From Sulfuriferula sp047300855 (GTDB taxonomy: Bacteria; Pseudomonadota; Gammaproteobacteria; Burkholderiales; Sulfuriferulaceae), in contig NZ_CP170197.1 in NCBI RefSeq assembly GCF_047300855.1, positions 1,674,001-1,738,000 of the forward strand: a stretch of 64,000 nt of DNA. Reading direction: 5' to 3'. The stretch's first letter is position 1, and each line of letters opens with the position of its first letter. The translations under genes and the position numbers were made by a program. The notes beneath the pieces are model-generated. The model ran no database searches. It was not told the origin of the DNA and saw only the letters and a list, made by a program, of their open reading frames with translations. Of this stretch, positions 1 through 7,987 are shown one piece after another.

Positions 1-1561
1 AGTCCAAAAGCGGGAGATAGAGCTTCTTTGCCCATCGCACCACGAAAGTGTCTTTCTCCTCCTTGGGCTTGAGAATCAGCGAGCTGAGCACCGGCACCAA
101 GGTCATGGTCAGCGCCAGGGAACCGATCATGGCGAAGGTGATGGTGAGCGCCATGGGCTTGAACAGTTTGCCCTCCAGCCCGGTCAGGGAAAACAGCGGC
201 AGGAACACCACGATGATGATGAGGATCGCGAAGGCGGTGGGGTTGATCACTTCACGCGCCGCTTCCAGAATCACATGGCTCTTGTTGACCGTCTGCCCGA
301 CCTTGTGGCTCAAGAGGCGGAAGCCGTTTTCCACCATGACCACGGCTCCGTCCACCATCATGCCGATGCCCACGGCAAGACCGGCCAGCGACATCAGGTT
401 GGCGGAAATGCCCCACTGCTGCATCAGGATGAAGCTGATCAGCATGGCCAGTGGCAGGGCGAGAATCACCACCACTGCGGAGCGTATCTCGCCAAGAAAC
501 AGGAACAGAATGATCGCCACCAGGATCGAGCCCTCAACGAGGGCGCTTTCGGCAGTCTTGACCGCCTTCTCGACCAGCTCGGTGCGGTCGTATACAGGCT
601 TGATCGTCACGCCCGGGGGTAAGGCTTGTTGGACCGTCTTCAGCTTTTCCTTGACGGCGTCCACCACGTTCTTGGCGTTCTCGCCGATACGCTGCAACGC
701 CATCCCCAGCACCACCTCCTCGCCGTTCTTGGTGATCGCGCCGCTGCGTAACGAGGGGGCTTCCTTGACATCGGCTATGTCGCGCACGTAGACCGGTGTG
801 CCTTCCTTTTCGGTAACGACAATGCCGCCGATGTCCTGCGTATTGGAAACCAGGCCCAAGCCGCGCACCAGATACTGTTCCTGGCCCAGATTGACGTATT
901 GCCCACCCACCTGGCGGTTGTTGGCGGTCAGCGCTTCCATCACTTCCTTGAAGGTGAGGCCGTACTTGATCAGCCGGCGCGGGTCGATCAGCACCTGGTA
1001 CTGCTTCTCGTCGCCGCCCCAGGACGTGATGTCGTCCACCCCGGGTGCGGTGCGCAGAACGAGCCGCACTGTCCAGTCCTGAAGCGTACGCAGATCCATC
1101 CCGGACAATTTTTTGTCAGCGGATTCGATGGTGTACCAAAATACCTGGCCCAAGCCCGAACTGTTAGCGCCGAGCACCGGCTCGCCGTAGCCTTCCGGAA
1201 TGCGACCCTTGGCCTCCTGCAGCTTTTCGCTCACCAGGCGGCGGGCGAAATAGATATCCACATCGTCCTTGAAATACACACTGACATAGGAGAGTCCGAA
1301 CAGGGACACCGAGCGGATTTCCGCCACCCCCGGCAGACCGGCCATGACACCCTCCACCGGAAAGGTAAGCAGCTTTTCCACATCCTCAGCCGCCAGCCCC
1401 GGTGCCTCAGTGTAGATATTCACCTGCACCGGAGTCACGTCGGGGAAGGCATCCACCGGCACTTCGAGCCAGGCTTTCACGCCCAACATCACCACCAGCA
1501 CGAAGGCCACCAGCACCAGCACTTTGTAGCGCAGAGAGAGATCAACAATTTTATTCAACAT
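1..1561 (-). CDS. Heavy-metal efflux RND pump (CzcA/CusA type), N-terminal part; runs off the left edge
   Basis: Inner-membrane proton-driven pump of the HME-RND family, the motor of a tripartite metal exporter. About 520 codons are visible from the ATG at 1561. They start MLNKIVDLSLRYKVLVLVA (first membrane helix) and continue into the periplasmic porter domain. A later helix carries GIGMMVDGAVVMVEN, the charged TM4 region that carries the proton relay in this family. A GAGGGGG-like ribosome site lies just upstream, and the gene begins 10 bp after the adaptor gene ends, so the two are cotranscribed. The metal (Zn/Co/Cd/Ni versus Cu/Ag) cannot be fixed from this part; the neighbouring P1B ATPase and ArsR regulator favour divalent cations. 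The C-terminal half, with TM7-12, lies outside the window. The family call is secure; the substrate is an inference. Confidence 0.93.
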   Translation of the reverse strand, partial: MLNKIVDLSLRYKVLVLVAFVLVVMLGVKAWLEVPVDAFPDVTPVQVNIYTEAPGLAAEDVEKLLTFPVEGVMAGLPGVAEIRSVSLFGLSYVSVYFKDDVDIYFARRLVSEKLQEAKGRIPEGYGEPVLGANSSGLGQVFWYTIESADKKLSGMDLRTLQDWTVRLVLRTAPGVDDITSWGGDEKQYQVLIDPRRLIKYGLTFKEVMEALTANNRQVGGQYVNLGQEQYLVRGLGLVSNTQDIGGIVVTEKEGTPVYVRDIADVKEAPSLRSGAITKNGEEVVLGMALQRIGENAKNVVDAVKEKLKTVQQALPPGVTIKPVYDRTELVEKAVKTAESALVEGSILVAIILFLFLGEIRSAVVVILALPLAMLISFILMQQWGISANLMSLAGLAVGIGMMVDGAVVMVENGFRLLSHKVGQTVNKSHVILEAAREVINPTAFAILIIIVVFLPLFSLTGLEGKLFKPMALTITFAMIGSLALTMTLVPVLSSLILKPKEEKDTFVVRWAKKLYLPLLD

Positions 1562-1571
1562 GGCCGCCCCC

Positions 1572-2801
1572 TCAATCCGCGTCGCCGATTTGCGACTTGA
1601 GCAGGCGCGCCTTCAGGGCGTAGGCGCCACTCACCACCACCGCTTCCCCAGCCACGACGCCGGACTTGATCGCGACCCGCCCCTGCGTGCGGTCGCCCAC
1701 TTGCACCGCGCGCGGTTCGAACCCGCCTTTTTCAGCCACGAACACGGTTGGCTGTCCCTGCACCAGCAACACGGCATCTTCCGGAAGCAGCAACGCTTTC
1801 GTGCTCGAACCCGTGTGGATGGCCGCCGTGGCGAACATCTCCGGTTTCAGCCGGCGGTCTGGATTCGGCACTTCCACCCGCGCCTTAGCGGTGCGGGTTT
1901 CCTTGTTCATCACGCTGCTGATATAAGTGAGCTTTCCCTTGAACACTTCGCCCGGATAAGCGGCAACTGCGACGCTGGCCTGGGCGCCGACCTTGACCTT
2001 GCCAAGGTCCTGCTCAAACAGATCGCTTTCTATCCACAGGGTGGACAGATCGGCGACGGTAAACAGGGACTGATCGGGCGTAGCGAGTTCTCCCAGCACC
2101 GCGTTCTTCTCGATGACCGTGCCGGCAAAGGGAATGGTCAGCGGGAACACGGAACCGGACACTCCCTCCGGGGCGACCCCCATCATGCGCAGCTTGTCGG
2201 CGGCGGCCCGCAGGGTAACCCTGGCTTTTTCATGCTCGGCGCGGGCACGCAGATAGTCCTTCTCGGGGATGATATTGTCAGCATTCAGCCGCTGGGCACG
2301 CTCGAAGTTGGCCTTCGCCACCGCTGATTCGCTCGCCGCTTGCAGATAGCTGGAACGTGCCTCGCCCAGCTCGATGCTGTCGAGCAAGGCTAGTGCCTGG
2401 CCCGGTTTCACCTTGTCGCCCAGACTGGCGCTTACCTTGACGATGCGGCCCGGTACTCGCGGCGCGACATGCGCGAGCCTGTCCTGGTTGGCCTGGATGG
2501 TGGCGGTGACCGTGATCTGGTCGGCTTTTTCCTGCAGTTCCAGTTTCTGTACCTTGATGCCCGCTCTCTGGGCTTCTTCGGCGCTCAGGGTGAGCAGCTT
2601 CTCGGCGCCTTTTTCTTCCGGTTTCCCCTTTTGCGGCACTCCTTTGCTCGATGGCTCCGTTTTGTCGGATTGTGTGACGTCTTTCTCCGGAATTGGTTTG
2701 TCGCCGCACCCCGCAAGCAAGGTTGCAGAGATGGTGCAGGCCAGGAGCAGCGCGCCCAGTCGTTTCAGGCCAGGTTTTCGTTGGCTGTGTGAGTTTTTCA
2801 T
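1572..2801 (-). CDS. Periplasmic adaptor (membrane fusion) lipoprotein of the metal RND pump, CzcB/CusB-like
   Basis: 409 aa. The N-terminus has a basic stretch, a hydrophobic core and the lipobox LLAGC (around residues 27-31), so it is probably a lipoprotein anchored in the inner membrane. A variable, charged linker follows (about 32-75), then the usual adaptor order: a lipoyl half-motif (VAPRVPGRIVKVSASLGDKV), an alpha-hairpin coiled coil (about 145-200), the second lipoyl half (IPFAGTVIEKNAVLGE) and a beta-barrel plus membrane-proximal domain ending in VVVSGAYALKARLLKSQ. This links the RND pump to the outer-membrane channel. It sits between those two genes with gaps of 10 and 32 bp. No methionine- or histidine-rich Cus-type or CzcB-type metal motif is obvious, so the metal stays open. 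Confidence 0.93.
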   Translation of the reverse strand: MKNSHSQRKPGLKRLGALLLACTISATLLAGCGDKPIPEKDVTQSDKTEPSSKGVPQKGKPEEKGAEKLLTLSAEEAQRAGIKVQKLELQEKADQITVTATIQANQDRLAHVAPRVPGRIVKVSASLGDKVKPGQALALLDSIELGEARSSYLQAASESAVAKANFERAQRLNADNIIPEKDYLRARAEHEKARVTLRAAADKLRMMGVAPEGVSGSVFPLTIPFAGTVIEKNAVLGELATPDQSLFTVADLSTLWIESDLFEQDLGKVKVGAQASVAVAAYPGEVFKGKLTYISSVMNKETRTAKARVEVPNPDRRLKPEMFATAAIHTGSSTKALLLPEDAVLLVQGQPTVFVAEKGGFEPRAVQVGDRTQGRVAIKSGVVAGEAVVVSGAYALKARLLKSQIGDAD

Positions 2802-2833
2802 GTCATGAGTTCCTGAATTCTTGAATGTCTTGT

Positions 2834-4150
2834 TCAGCGCAGGTCGGGCGTGGACTGCCAGCCCGCCGCCGCTTCCAGCGCCACTTTGGTCAGGCTCAAT
2901 TCGGTGCGCGCGTCGAGCAGATCGCGCTGCCCGTCCAGCACCTGGCGGTTGACCAGCAATAGTTGCAGCAGGCCGATTTCGCCTGCGCGAAAGGAAATGG
3001 AGGAGAGGCGCCGGTTTTCTTCCAGGCTGGGCAGCACCGATTCATTGAGCCGCTGCACCCGCGCCTTGAGGCTGGTATATCGTTCCCACAGAGTGACCAC
3101 CTGCGCGCGCACGTCGCGGCCGGTGGCCTCGCGCTCGATTTGGGTCTGGGTGAATTCCGTGATTGCTCGCCCGATGCCGCCCGCGTTCTGGCGGAACAGG
3201 GGGAGGGGCAGGGCGACGCTCAATCCGACGATTTTTTCGCGGGCATCGTTCGATCCCTCCCGTCCGGTACCGAGCCCCACCGTAACATCCGGGTAGCGTG
3301 CCGCGCGCTCAAGGTCGAGGCGGCTTTTCGCGGCCTGTTCCCGATGCTCCAGCGCTCGCAGGACAGGGCGGCCAGCTGCGGAATTCAGCAGGTCATCCAG
3401 GGAGTAGGGGACGGATGCCGGATCGAGCACACCCTTCACCTGCGGCAGCTCGTTGGGGGGTAGTTGCAACAACACGGCGAACTCCGCGCGAGCCTGGACG
3501 AGTTGTTCGCGCAGTAGCGCCACCTGGTTGCGCGCCCGCTCCGCTTCCACGCGGGCGAGGTTGCCGTCGAGGCGGCTGTCCTCTCCGGCCGCGACCCGTT
3601 TGCCGACGGCTTTGGCGGCATCCTCGATGAGATTGAGCGTCGCTTCCTTGGCCTGGATGCGCAACTGCAGGCTCAGCACCCGTATGAAGCGACTCTCCAC
3701 CTCCACGCGTACCTGCCGTCGGGTTTCCGCGATCACTTGCTGGGTCGCGGCCAGCGATTGCTCGGCTGCGGCCCGCCGGTCGCCTTGCTGGCCCGCGACC
3801 TCGAATGTCTGGGCGAACCCTACACTCCAGTCTTGGTTAACCTGGGTGGGACCCGAGACCTGAGGAATTTCCTTGCGGCGCCGCTCCGCCGAAATCTGTG
3901 GGTTGTTCCACAGTAGGCCGCGTGAGTCGGCCAGTTCGCCCAGGGCGGCATCGAGGGCGGCGCGGCTTGATTTAAGTTGGGGGTTGTTCTCCTCGGCGAT
4001 CTGCCAAGCCCGTTCCAAGGTCAGGGTTTCGGCCTGGGCCGGCAGTGCGAGCAGCATGGCGATGGAAAACAGCACGCCGCTCACGTAGCGACTGATGAGC
4101 GGAGGGATAGCTCGGCTCTTACATACATATAGGTCATTCTCAAAAATCAC
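2834..4150 (-). CDS. Outer-membrane channel of the metal efflux system, CzcC/TolC family
   Basis: About 438 aa from a GTG at 4150. I prefer this start to the in-frame ATG at 4177 because an AGGAAGGAG ribosome site lies five bases before the GTG, while none precedes the ATG. The N-terminus carries a signal peptide ending LLALPAQAE. The mature part has two repeats of the outer-membrane-efflux fold: long amphipathic helices such as LTLERAWQIAEENNPQLKS near the start, and a second copy beginning near LDDLLNSAAGRPVLRALE. It forms the trimeric exit duct for the pump. The order channel, adaptor, pump is the classical czcCBA arrangement. Confidence 0.92.
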   Translation of the reverse strand: MIFENDLYVCKSRAIPPLISRYVSGVLFSIAMLLALPAQAETLTLERAWQIAEENNPQLKSSRAALDAALGELADSRGLLWNNPQISAERRRKEIPQVSGPTQVNQDWSVGFAQTFEVAGQQGDRRAAAEQSLAATQQVIAETRRQVRVEVESRFIRVLSLQLRIQAKEATLNLIEDAAKAVGKRVAAGEDSRLDGNLARVEAERARNQVALLREQLVQARAEFAVLLQLPPNELPQVKGVLDPASVPYSLDDLLNSAAGRPVLRALEHREQAAKSRLDLERAARYPDVTVGLGTGREGSNDAREKIVGLSVALPLPLFRQNAGGIGRAITEFTQTQIEREATGRDVRAQVVTLWERYTSLKARVQRLNESVLPSLEENRRLSSISFRAGEIGLLQLLLVNRQVLDGQRDLLDARTELSLTKVALEAAAGWQSTPDLR

Positions 4151-4280
4151 AACGGCTCCTTCCTGACCGCACGACATGCGCGCGGCAGCGTTACTTGATA
4201 CGTGGCGAGGTGTGTGTCGGACGAGCGCTCAGCGCACGACCGGGCGTGGCCGTCGGGATCAGGCTCCCGAGGCGCAGGGA

Positions 4281-4646
4281 TTAGGAGAAGGATCGAGGAG
4301 GGCGGAAGGGATTTTCGGTGTGGTCGCGTGCCGCTAATCGCTTGACGTGCGGCACATACTGCCTGGCAGACACAGGTGAGGCAGCGGACCTATCTTCGGA
4401 CAATTGGCCCAGAAAATGACTAGAGTTGTAGCAACTGTGGTCACATGCCTTGTTGGCAACATTGCTGTCCTGGGATTGGCCGTCATGCTGAGCTGCGCTT
4501 GCCGTGGAGACGACCGATTGCGGCCCGGTCGGGCCGTCTTCCAGAATCTCGCGCCCAAAGGTCAGTCCCGCCGCGCTGATCATCATAGTGACCAGCAGCA
4601 GCCGGGCGACCATTCGGCGCAACCAGCTCGGCATCGTTATCTTCAT
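4281..4646 (-). CDS. Small exported cysteine/histidine protein of the metal-resistance operon (CzcI-like, uncharacterised)
   Basis: 121 aa from an ATG at 4646. A longer in-frame reading up to 4937 runs through the neighbouring genes and is not credible. MKITMPSWLRRMVARLLLV is the start of a signal peptide ending about residue 31. The mature part holds CDHSCYNSSHFLGQ (a CxxxC with two histidines) and ends RDHTENPFRPPRSFS. Small periplasmic proteins with a His/Cys patch and a Pro-Arg tail are common beside czc operons, for example CzcI, and are thought to sense or modulate metal. I place it there by context and style, not by a recognised domain. It lies 11 bp after the preceding small ORF and about 130 bp before the channel gene. 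Confidence 0.62.
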   Translation of the reverse strand: MKITMPSWLRRMVARLLLVTMMISAAGLTFGREILEDGPTGPQSVVSTASAAQHDGQSQDSNVANKACDHSCYNSSHFLGQLSEDRSAASPVSARQYVPHVKRLAARDHTENPFRPPRSFS

Positions 4647-4657
4647 CGGCACCCGGG

Positions 4658-4894
4658 TCACCGCATCATCCCACCGGGGCCGTAACCGCGGGACCGTTCC
4701 TTCTGTTCCTTGGTCAGCACTGCATCCATGCGGTTCTGCGCTTCGAGGGAGATTTGAACCATCTGCTTCATTGTGCTCGCGACGTCGATATCGGCGAGTA
4801 TGCCAAACCCCTCGCCCTGAAGTGCTTGGGTCACATGCACAATCGCGTCGTCGAACGACATGTCGACGGTTTTTTCGAAGCCATACTTGGTCAT
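4658..4894 (-). CDS. Chimeric small ORF: DUF302 N-terminus joined to a Spy/CpxP-like C-terminus
   Basis: 78 aa with a good ribosome site (AAAGGA, 8 bases before the ATG). Residues 1-43 (MTKYGFEKTVDMSFDDAIVH through FGILADIDVASTMK) read like the start of a DUF302 protein, a family normally about 130 aa and often near metal or redox genes. From about residue 44 the text changes to QMVQISLEAQNRMDAVLTKE and ends RSRGYGPGGMMR, which looks like the LTxEQ-bearing tail of a Spy/CpxP periplasmic metal-stress chaperone. A DUF302 protein would be cytoplasmic and Spy periplasmic, and there is no signal peptide, so the ORF looks like the scar of a deletion that fused two neighbouring genes. Expression is plausible; function is doubtful. 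Both family assignments are from memory of the families. Confidence 0.55.
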   Translation of the reverse strand: MTKYGFEKTVDMSFDDAIVHVTQALQGEGFGILADIDVASTMKQMVQISLEAQNRMDAVLTKEQKERSRGYGPGGMMR

Positions 4895-4929
4895 TCTTGA
4901 TTCCTTTCGTTAAACGAGAATAAATCGCG

Positions 4930-6846
4930 TCAGGCACGCAACATGCGTAAGCCGCTCGCGATCACCACGAACTCGCTGATCTCGTGGGCCAGAACGGCGA
5001 TCGGCAAGCTGAAATAGCCGCTCACCGCGCCCACGATCAGGCTGCCGATCACCACCGCTGAAAGCGCGAGATTCTGCTGGATCACCCGCCAGGTGCGGCG
5101 ACTGAATGCAATCAGATAGGGTAGCCGTGACAGGTTGTCACTCATCAGGGCCACGTCCGCAGTTTCCAGAGCCACATCGGTGCCTGCCGCGCCCATGGCG
5201 ATGCCGACATGGGCCGCCGCCAAGGCCGGTGCATCGTTCACCCCGTCGCCCACCATCGCTACCTTGCCGTAGCGCGCGTCCAGTTCGGCGACCTTGCGGG
5301 TCTTGTCTTTCGGGGAAAGCTCGGCGTATACCTCGTCGATGCCCACCTGTCTGGCAATCGCCTCCGCGGCAAGCGGGTTGTCTCCGGTCAGCATGACCAC
5401 CCGTTCGATGCCGACGCGCTTGAGTTCGGCTATCGCCTGGACAGCTTCGGGCCTGAGCGGATCAGCGATCGCGATCAACCCATGGATGATCTGGGCGGTG
5501 CCGACCAGTACGACCGTCTTGCCGTCCCGCTGTAAAGCTTCGATACGGGGCGTCAGGGTGGAGACGGAAGTCCCCATATCCATGAAAAGCTTGGGGTTCC
5601 CTACATAGTGCTCGACTCCATCGACCTGTCCTCTGGCGCCAGCTCCGGTGACGGACTGAAATTCCGTAGCCGGGTTGACCGAAATGCCTTCGTCCTTGGC
5701 ACGTTCCAGGATGGCTTGCGCCAGAGGATGCTGTGAACGTGACTCGAGAGCGGCCGCCGTCAACAGCACTTCGCGTTCGGTGCGGCCCGCCAGGGGGACC
5801 ACATCTGTGACTTGCGGTCGTCCCAAGGTGAGCGTCCCGGTCTTGTCCAGCGCCACCACCCGAACCTTGGCAAGGTTCTCGAGATGCACGCCTCCCTTGA
5901 TCAACAGGCCATTGCGGCCAGCGGTACCGATGGCCGCAACCAGCGTGATCGGGATGGAGATCACCAACGCACAGGGTGCCGCTGCAACGATGAATACGGT
6001 AGCCCGCATGGCCCAGTCTTCCCAAGGCAGGCCAAACAGTGGCGGTACCAAGCCGATCAGAATGCCCACGCCCAATATCGCCGGGCTGTAACGTTTGCCG
6101 AAGCGCTCGATGAAGCGTTGACTGCGGCCCTTGCTGGCCTGCGCTGCCTCCACCAGATGGATGATGCGGGACAGGGTGTTGTCGGCGAATGCCTTGGTGG
6201 CATGCACCGTCAGCGCACCTTCGCCGTTGATGGTGGCGGCGAATACCTTGCCTCCCGGCATTTTCTCGACCGGCACGGATTCGCCGGTGACGGGGGCCTG
6301 ATTCACGCTGGAATGTCCTTCGATCACTTCGCCGTCCGTCGCGACCGATTCGCCCGGCAGAACAATGAAGGTGTCGCCCACCCGGATCTGTTCCACCGGA
6401 ATTCTCGTTTCCTGACCGTCGCGACGCACTAGCGCAGTTTTCGGCGCCAAATCCATGAGGGCGCGAATCGCATGGCGTGAACGTTCGGCGGTGTAGCCTT
6501 CCGCCGCTTCGGAAATTGAATAGAGGAAGACCAGCATGGCGGCTTCCATCCACTGCCCCATCATGCCGGCGACGAGGGCAGCGACGGACATCAGCAGTTC
6601 GATGCCAATCTCGCGCTCCTTCATCAGGTCCCCGAACGCCTCCCGGCCGAAGTAATAGCCGCCAACTATGACTGCGGCCACATAAAGCAGCATCTCGGCG
6701 GTTTGGGACAGCCTCAGGTAGCTTCCAACAAAGCCCAGTGCGAGCAAAGTCCCGGCAGTGGACGACGTCACGACCTGCGGGTTTTTCCACGGTGGCGGCA
6801 TTGCCACCCCAGGCGCGGACACAGACGCGGAACACGAACACGCCAT
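4930..6846 (-). CDS. P1B-type metal-exporting ATPase, CadA/CoaT-like, with APC and HEISEF motif variants
   Basis: 638 aa from an ATG at 6846 that overlaps the regulator stop as TAATG; the longer in-frame start at 6915 lies inside the regulator. There is no N-terminal HMA domain, only a short MACSCSAS start. It then has four predicted helices, the actuator loop with TGES (VTGESVPVEK), the metal-site helix with AAPCALVISIP (APC at about residues 290-292), the phosphorylation motif DKTGTLT, the N-domain HP (SQHPLAQAI), MVGDGVNDAPAL, and a last helix pair with HEISEFVVIASGLRMLR. It exports a cytoplasmic metal cation using ATP. ZntA/CadA has CPC and CoaT-type pumps have SPC with HEGG; APC with HEISE matches neither, so the ion (Zn/Cd/Co) is uncertain. 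Confidence 0.92.
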   Translation of the reverse strand: MACSCSASVSAPGVAMPPPWKNPQVVTSSTAGTLLALGFVGSYLRLSQTAEMLLYVAAVIVGGYYFGREAFGDLMKEREIGIELLMSVAALVAGMMGQWMEAAMLVFLYSISEAAEGYTAERSRHAIRALMDLAPKTALVRRDGQETRIPVEQIRVGDTFIVLPGESVATDGEVIEGHSSVNQAPVTGESVPVEKMPGGKVFAATINGEGALTVHATKAFADNTLSRIIHLVEAAQASKGRSQRFIERFGKRYSPAILGVGILIGLVPPLFGLPWEDWAMRATVFIVAAAPCALVISIPITLVAAIGTAGRNGLLIKGGVHLENLAKVRVVALDKTGTLTLGRPQVTDVVPLAGRTEREVLLTAAALESRSQHPLAQAILERAKDEGISVNPATEFQSVTGAGARGQVDGVEHYVGNPKLFMDMGTSVSTLTPRIEALQRDGKTVVLVGTAQIIHGLIAIADPLRPEAVQAIAELKRVGIERVVMLTGDNPLAAEAIARQVGIDEVYAELSPKDKTRKVAELDARYGKVAMVGDGVNDAPALAAAHVGIAMGAAGTDVALETADVALMSDNLSRLPYLIAFSRRTWRVIQQNLALSAVVIGSLIVGAVSGYFSLPIAVLAHEISEFVVIASGLRMLRA

Positions 6847-7247
6847 TACTCGCCTCCCGCCGCCAGTTCCGGCTTCTGGATGCCGATGCGGCAGCGGCCG
6901 CCTTCCCGTAGGCACATTCGCTTCTGGAAGCGCTCGACATCGCGAGCAAAACCCCCATCGTCGTTTGGCAGCACCTTGAGCGCCTCATACAACCGGTCGA
7001 GATAGGGGATGCCTTCAACCAGCCGGTGATAGACCCAGCGACCTTCCTTTGTCGCCGATAGCAAACCCGCTTGCCGCAGTACCTTGACGTGGCGCGAGAG
7101 TTTGTACTGGGGTTCCAGGAGACTGTCCACCAATTCGCAAAGGCAGGCCTCTTCGCCCGTCTCGGCCAATAGTCGGACGATCCGGACTCTGGTCGGGTCG
7201 GCGAGCGCCTGAAATATTTCCTGTGGTTTTACATGAATTGTATGCAT
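6846..7247 (-). CDS. ArsR/SmtB-family metal-responsive repressor of the efflux operon
   Basis: 133 aa from the ATG at 7247 (MHTIHVKPQEIFQALADPTR); another in-frame ATG at 7265 is possible. Winged-helix repressor with the family hallmark ALADPTRVRIVRLL. A CLC pair in EEACLCELVDSL sits at the DNA-recognition helix, where ArsR/CadC sensors bind metal through cysteines. The recognition helix is YKLSRHVKVLRQAGLL. A C-terminal extension adds RMCLREGGRC, two more possible thiol ligands. It is the first gene of the metal operon and is translationally coupled to the ATPase. It probably represses its own operon from the palindromes just upstream at 7241-7271. Confidence 0.9.
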   Translation of the reverse strand: MHTIHVKPQEIFQALADPTRVRIVRLLAETGEEACLCELVDSLLEPQYKLSRHVKVLRQAGLLSATKEGRWVYHRLVEGIPYLDRLYEALKVLPNDDGGFARDVERFQKRMCLREGGRCRIGIQKPELAAGGE

Positions 7248-7271
7248 AGTTGCATAGTAACGCATATATGC
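7241..7271 (-). promoter_or_regulatory. Candidate ArsR operator: two AT-rich palindromes at the regulator start
   Basis: TATGCATA (7241-7248) and GCATATATGC (7262-7271) are both perfect palindromes. They are joined by a third half-like TTGCATA element. The cluster covers the start region of the arsR-like gene, where ArsR proteins usually bind. The TATGCATA copy overlaps the chosen ATG, so if both copies are used, autorepression would block both transcription and start-codon access. The sequence is seen; its function is inferred. Confidence 0.45.
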
Positions 7272-7559
7272 ATCAAATTCAAAATTGGAATTGATGTGTG
7301 AACGATCGACTTATGTCTGGCTGCGGAGGGAATCACGCTGCATTGGGTCGACGGTGCGCACATGGCACTACTCGGGCTCGCTGCGTTATGGAGTGTAAGC
7401 CTCGCATGCGGCTGGCGAAAAGGCGCCGGGCGGCAGCAGCCCTGTATGCGGCAATAGCCATGAACATTCCGTTTGCTGCCTGGGCCATTCAGTTTTTCGT
7501 TTGGTAAATCACGGCACTCGCTATAGCCCGCCTGCCCTTATGAGTTTGTTGAATTTCTC

Positions 7560-7610
7560 CCGCAACAAATGGAAGCTTGTCAGGCCATAAAATAGTAAGT
7601 TTTGTTGCGG
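7560..7610. repeat. Perfect 10-bp inverted repeat ahead of the transposase remnant
   Basis: CCGCAACAAA (7560-7569) and TTTGTTGCGG (7601-7610) are exact reverse complements separated by 31 bp, and the second arm ends 9 bp before the transposase-like ATG. It could be a leftover insertion-sequence end or a translation-limiting hairpin over the start, as many IS elements have. No T-tract follows, so it is not a normal terminator. Confidence 0.5.
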
Positions 7611-7619
7611 AGACATGTG

Positions 7620-7763
7620 ATGCACGGTGCCGAGGTGATGCAAGGATCATTGTTCACGCTGAAACGGCTGGAGGACTTTGTGCCGAAGGCGCATTCCTTG
7701 CGCGACATACGCGATATTTTCAACGCCGCGCTGCGGCAAATGGATGACGGCTTCAGCGCATAA
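7620..7763 (+). pseudogene. Transposase N-terminal remnant (IS5/IS1182-like)
   Basis: Only 47 codons: MHGAEVMQGSLFTLKRLEDF, then VPKAHSLRDIRDIFNAALRQMDDGFSA and a stop. The pattern [small]-x-LF-x-x-x-LE-x-x-VP-x-x-H-x-LR-x-I-R-x-x-x-x-x-x-L is the conserved start of DDE transposases of the IS5/IS1182 type, which are normally 300-500 aa. Everything after the FSA position, which corresponds to FDALY in intact copies, is missing, so the element has been truncated near 7760. It shows this junction between two efflux operons was once a mobile-element insertion site. Family recognition is by eye. Confidence 0.6.
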
Positions 7764-7932
7764 CTGGTAACTTGCTGGCTTATTCCAGGCGTCTGCTTCG
7801 GCTACGGTGATGCCGTTACTAATCGGCCCGTACATGATTTCGGGAAACCATTTACCGAACACGAGTTCTATCCAGTAAATATACGATTGTAAGTATTTTG
7901 CATTGCAGTCGTATTTTGTTTAATTGCATGCC

Positions 7933-7966
7933 TTGACAATATCTGCCTAGGCACTAATATGCAGAT
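7933..7966 (+). promoter_or_regulatory. marR-efflux promoter with overlapping operator-like inverted repeat
   Basis: TTGACA (7933-7938), a 16-bp spacer and TAATAT (7955-7960) form a near-consensus sigma-70 promoter 28 bp before the marR ATG. The inverted repeat ATCTGC (7941-7946) / GCAGAT (7961-7966) brackets the spacer and -10 element, and a GCCTAGGC palindrome lies inside. This is where a MarR dimer would bind to block RNA polymerase. The promoter is seen directly; the identity of the binding protein is inferred. Confidence 0.62.
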
Positions 7967-7987
7967 TATCTGTTATCTTGGCAAATC

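Larger units (their letters stand above)
7272..7987. other. Mostly non-coding gap between the metal operon and the MarR operon
   Basis: About 700 bp without an intact gene. A plus-strand reading at 7298-7507 (69 aa, basic, ending in a hydrophobic stretch) has no recognisable family and no good ribosome site, so it is not called. The gap contains a 10-bp inverted repeat (7560-7610), a transposase fragment (7620-7763), and a strong promoter for marR (7933-7960). Minus-strand reading 7647-7862 has no recognised family and partly overlaps the transposase remnant in antisense. Confidence 0.6.

Noticed and set aside
4281..4937. 218-codon frame from a GTG at 4937
   Set aside because: The first 97 codons run over the 78-aa chimeric ORF in another frame and have no protein character; the gene starts at 4646.
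5462..7018. Minus-strand frame of 518 codons overlapping the P1B ATPase and regulator
   Set aside because: Arg/Gly/His-rich shadow frame of the ATPase with no motifs.
7298..7507. Plus-strand 69-codon frame
   Set aside because: No ribosome site, very Arg/Ala-rich, and no recognisable family.
7647..7862. Minus-strand 71-codon frame (MFGKWFPEIMYG start)
   Set aside because: It crosses the transposase remnant in antisense and shows no known family; I cannot support it as a gene.
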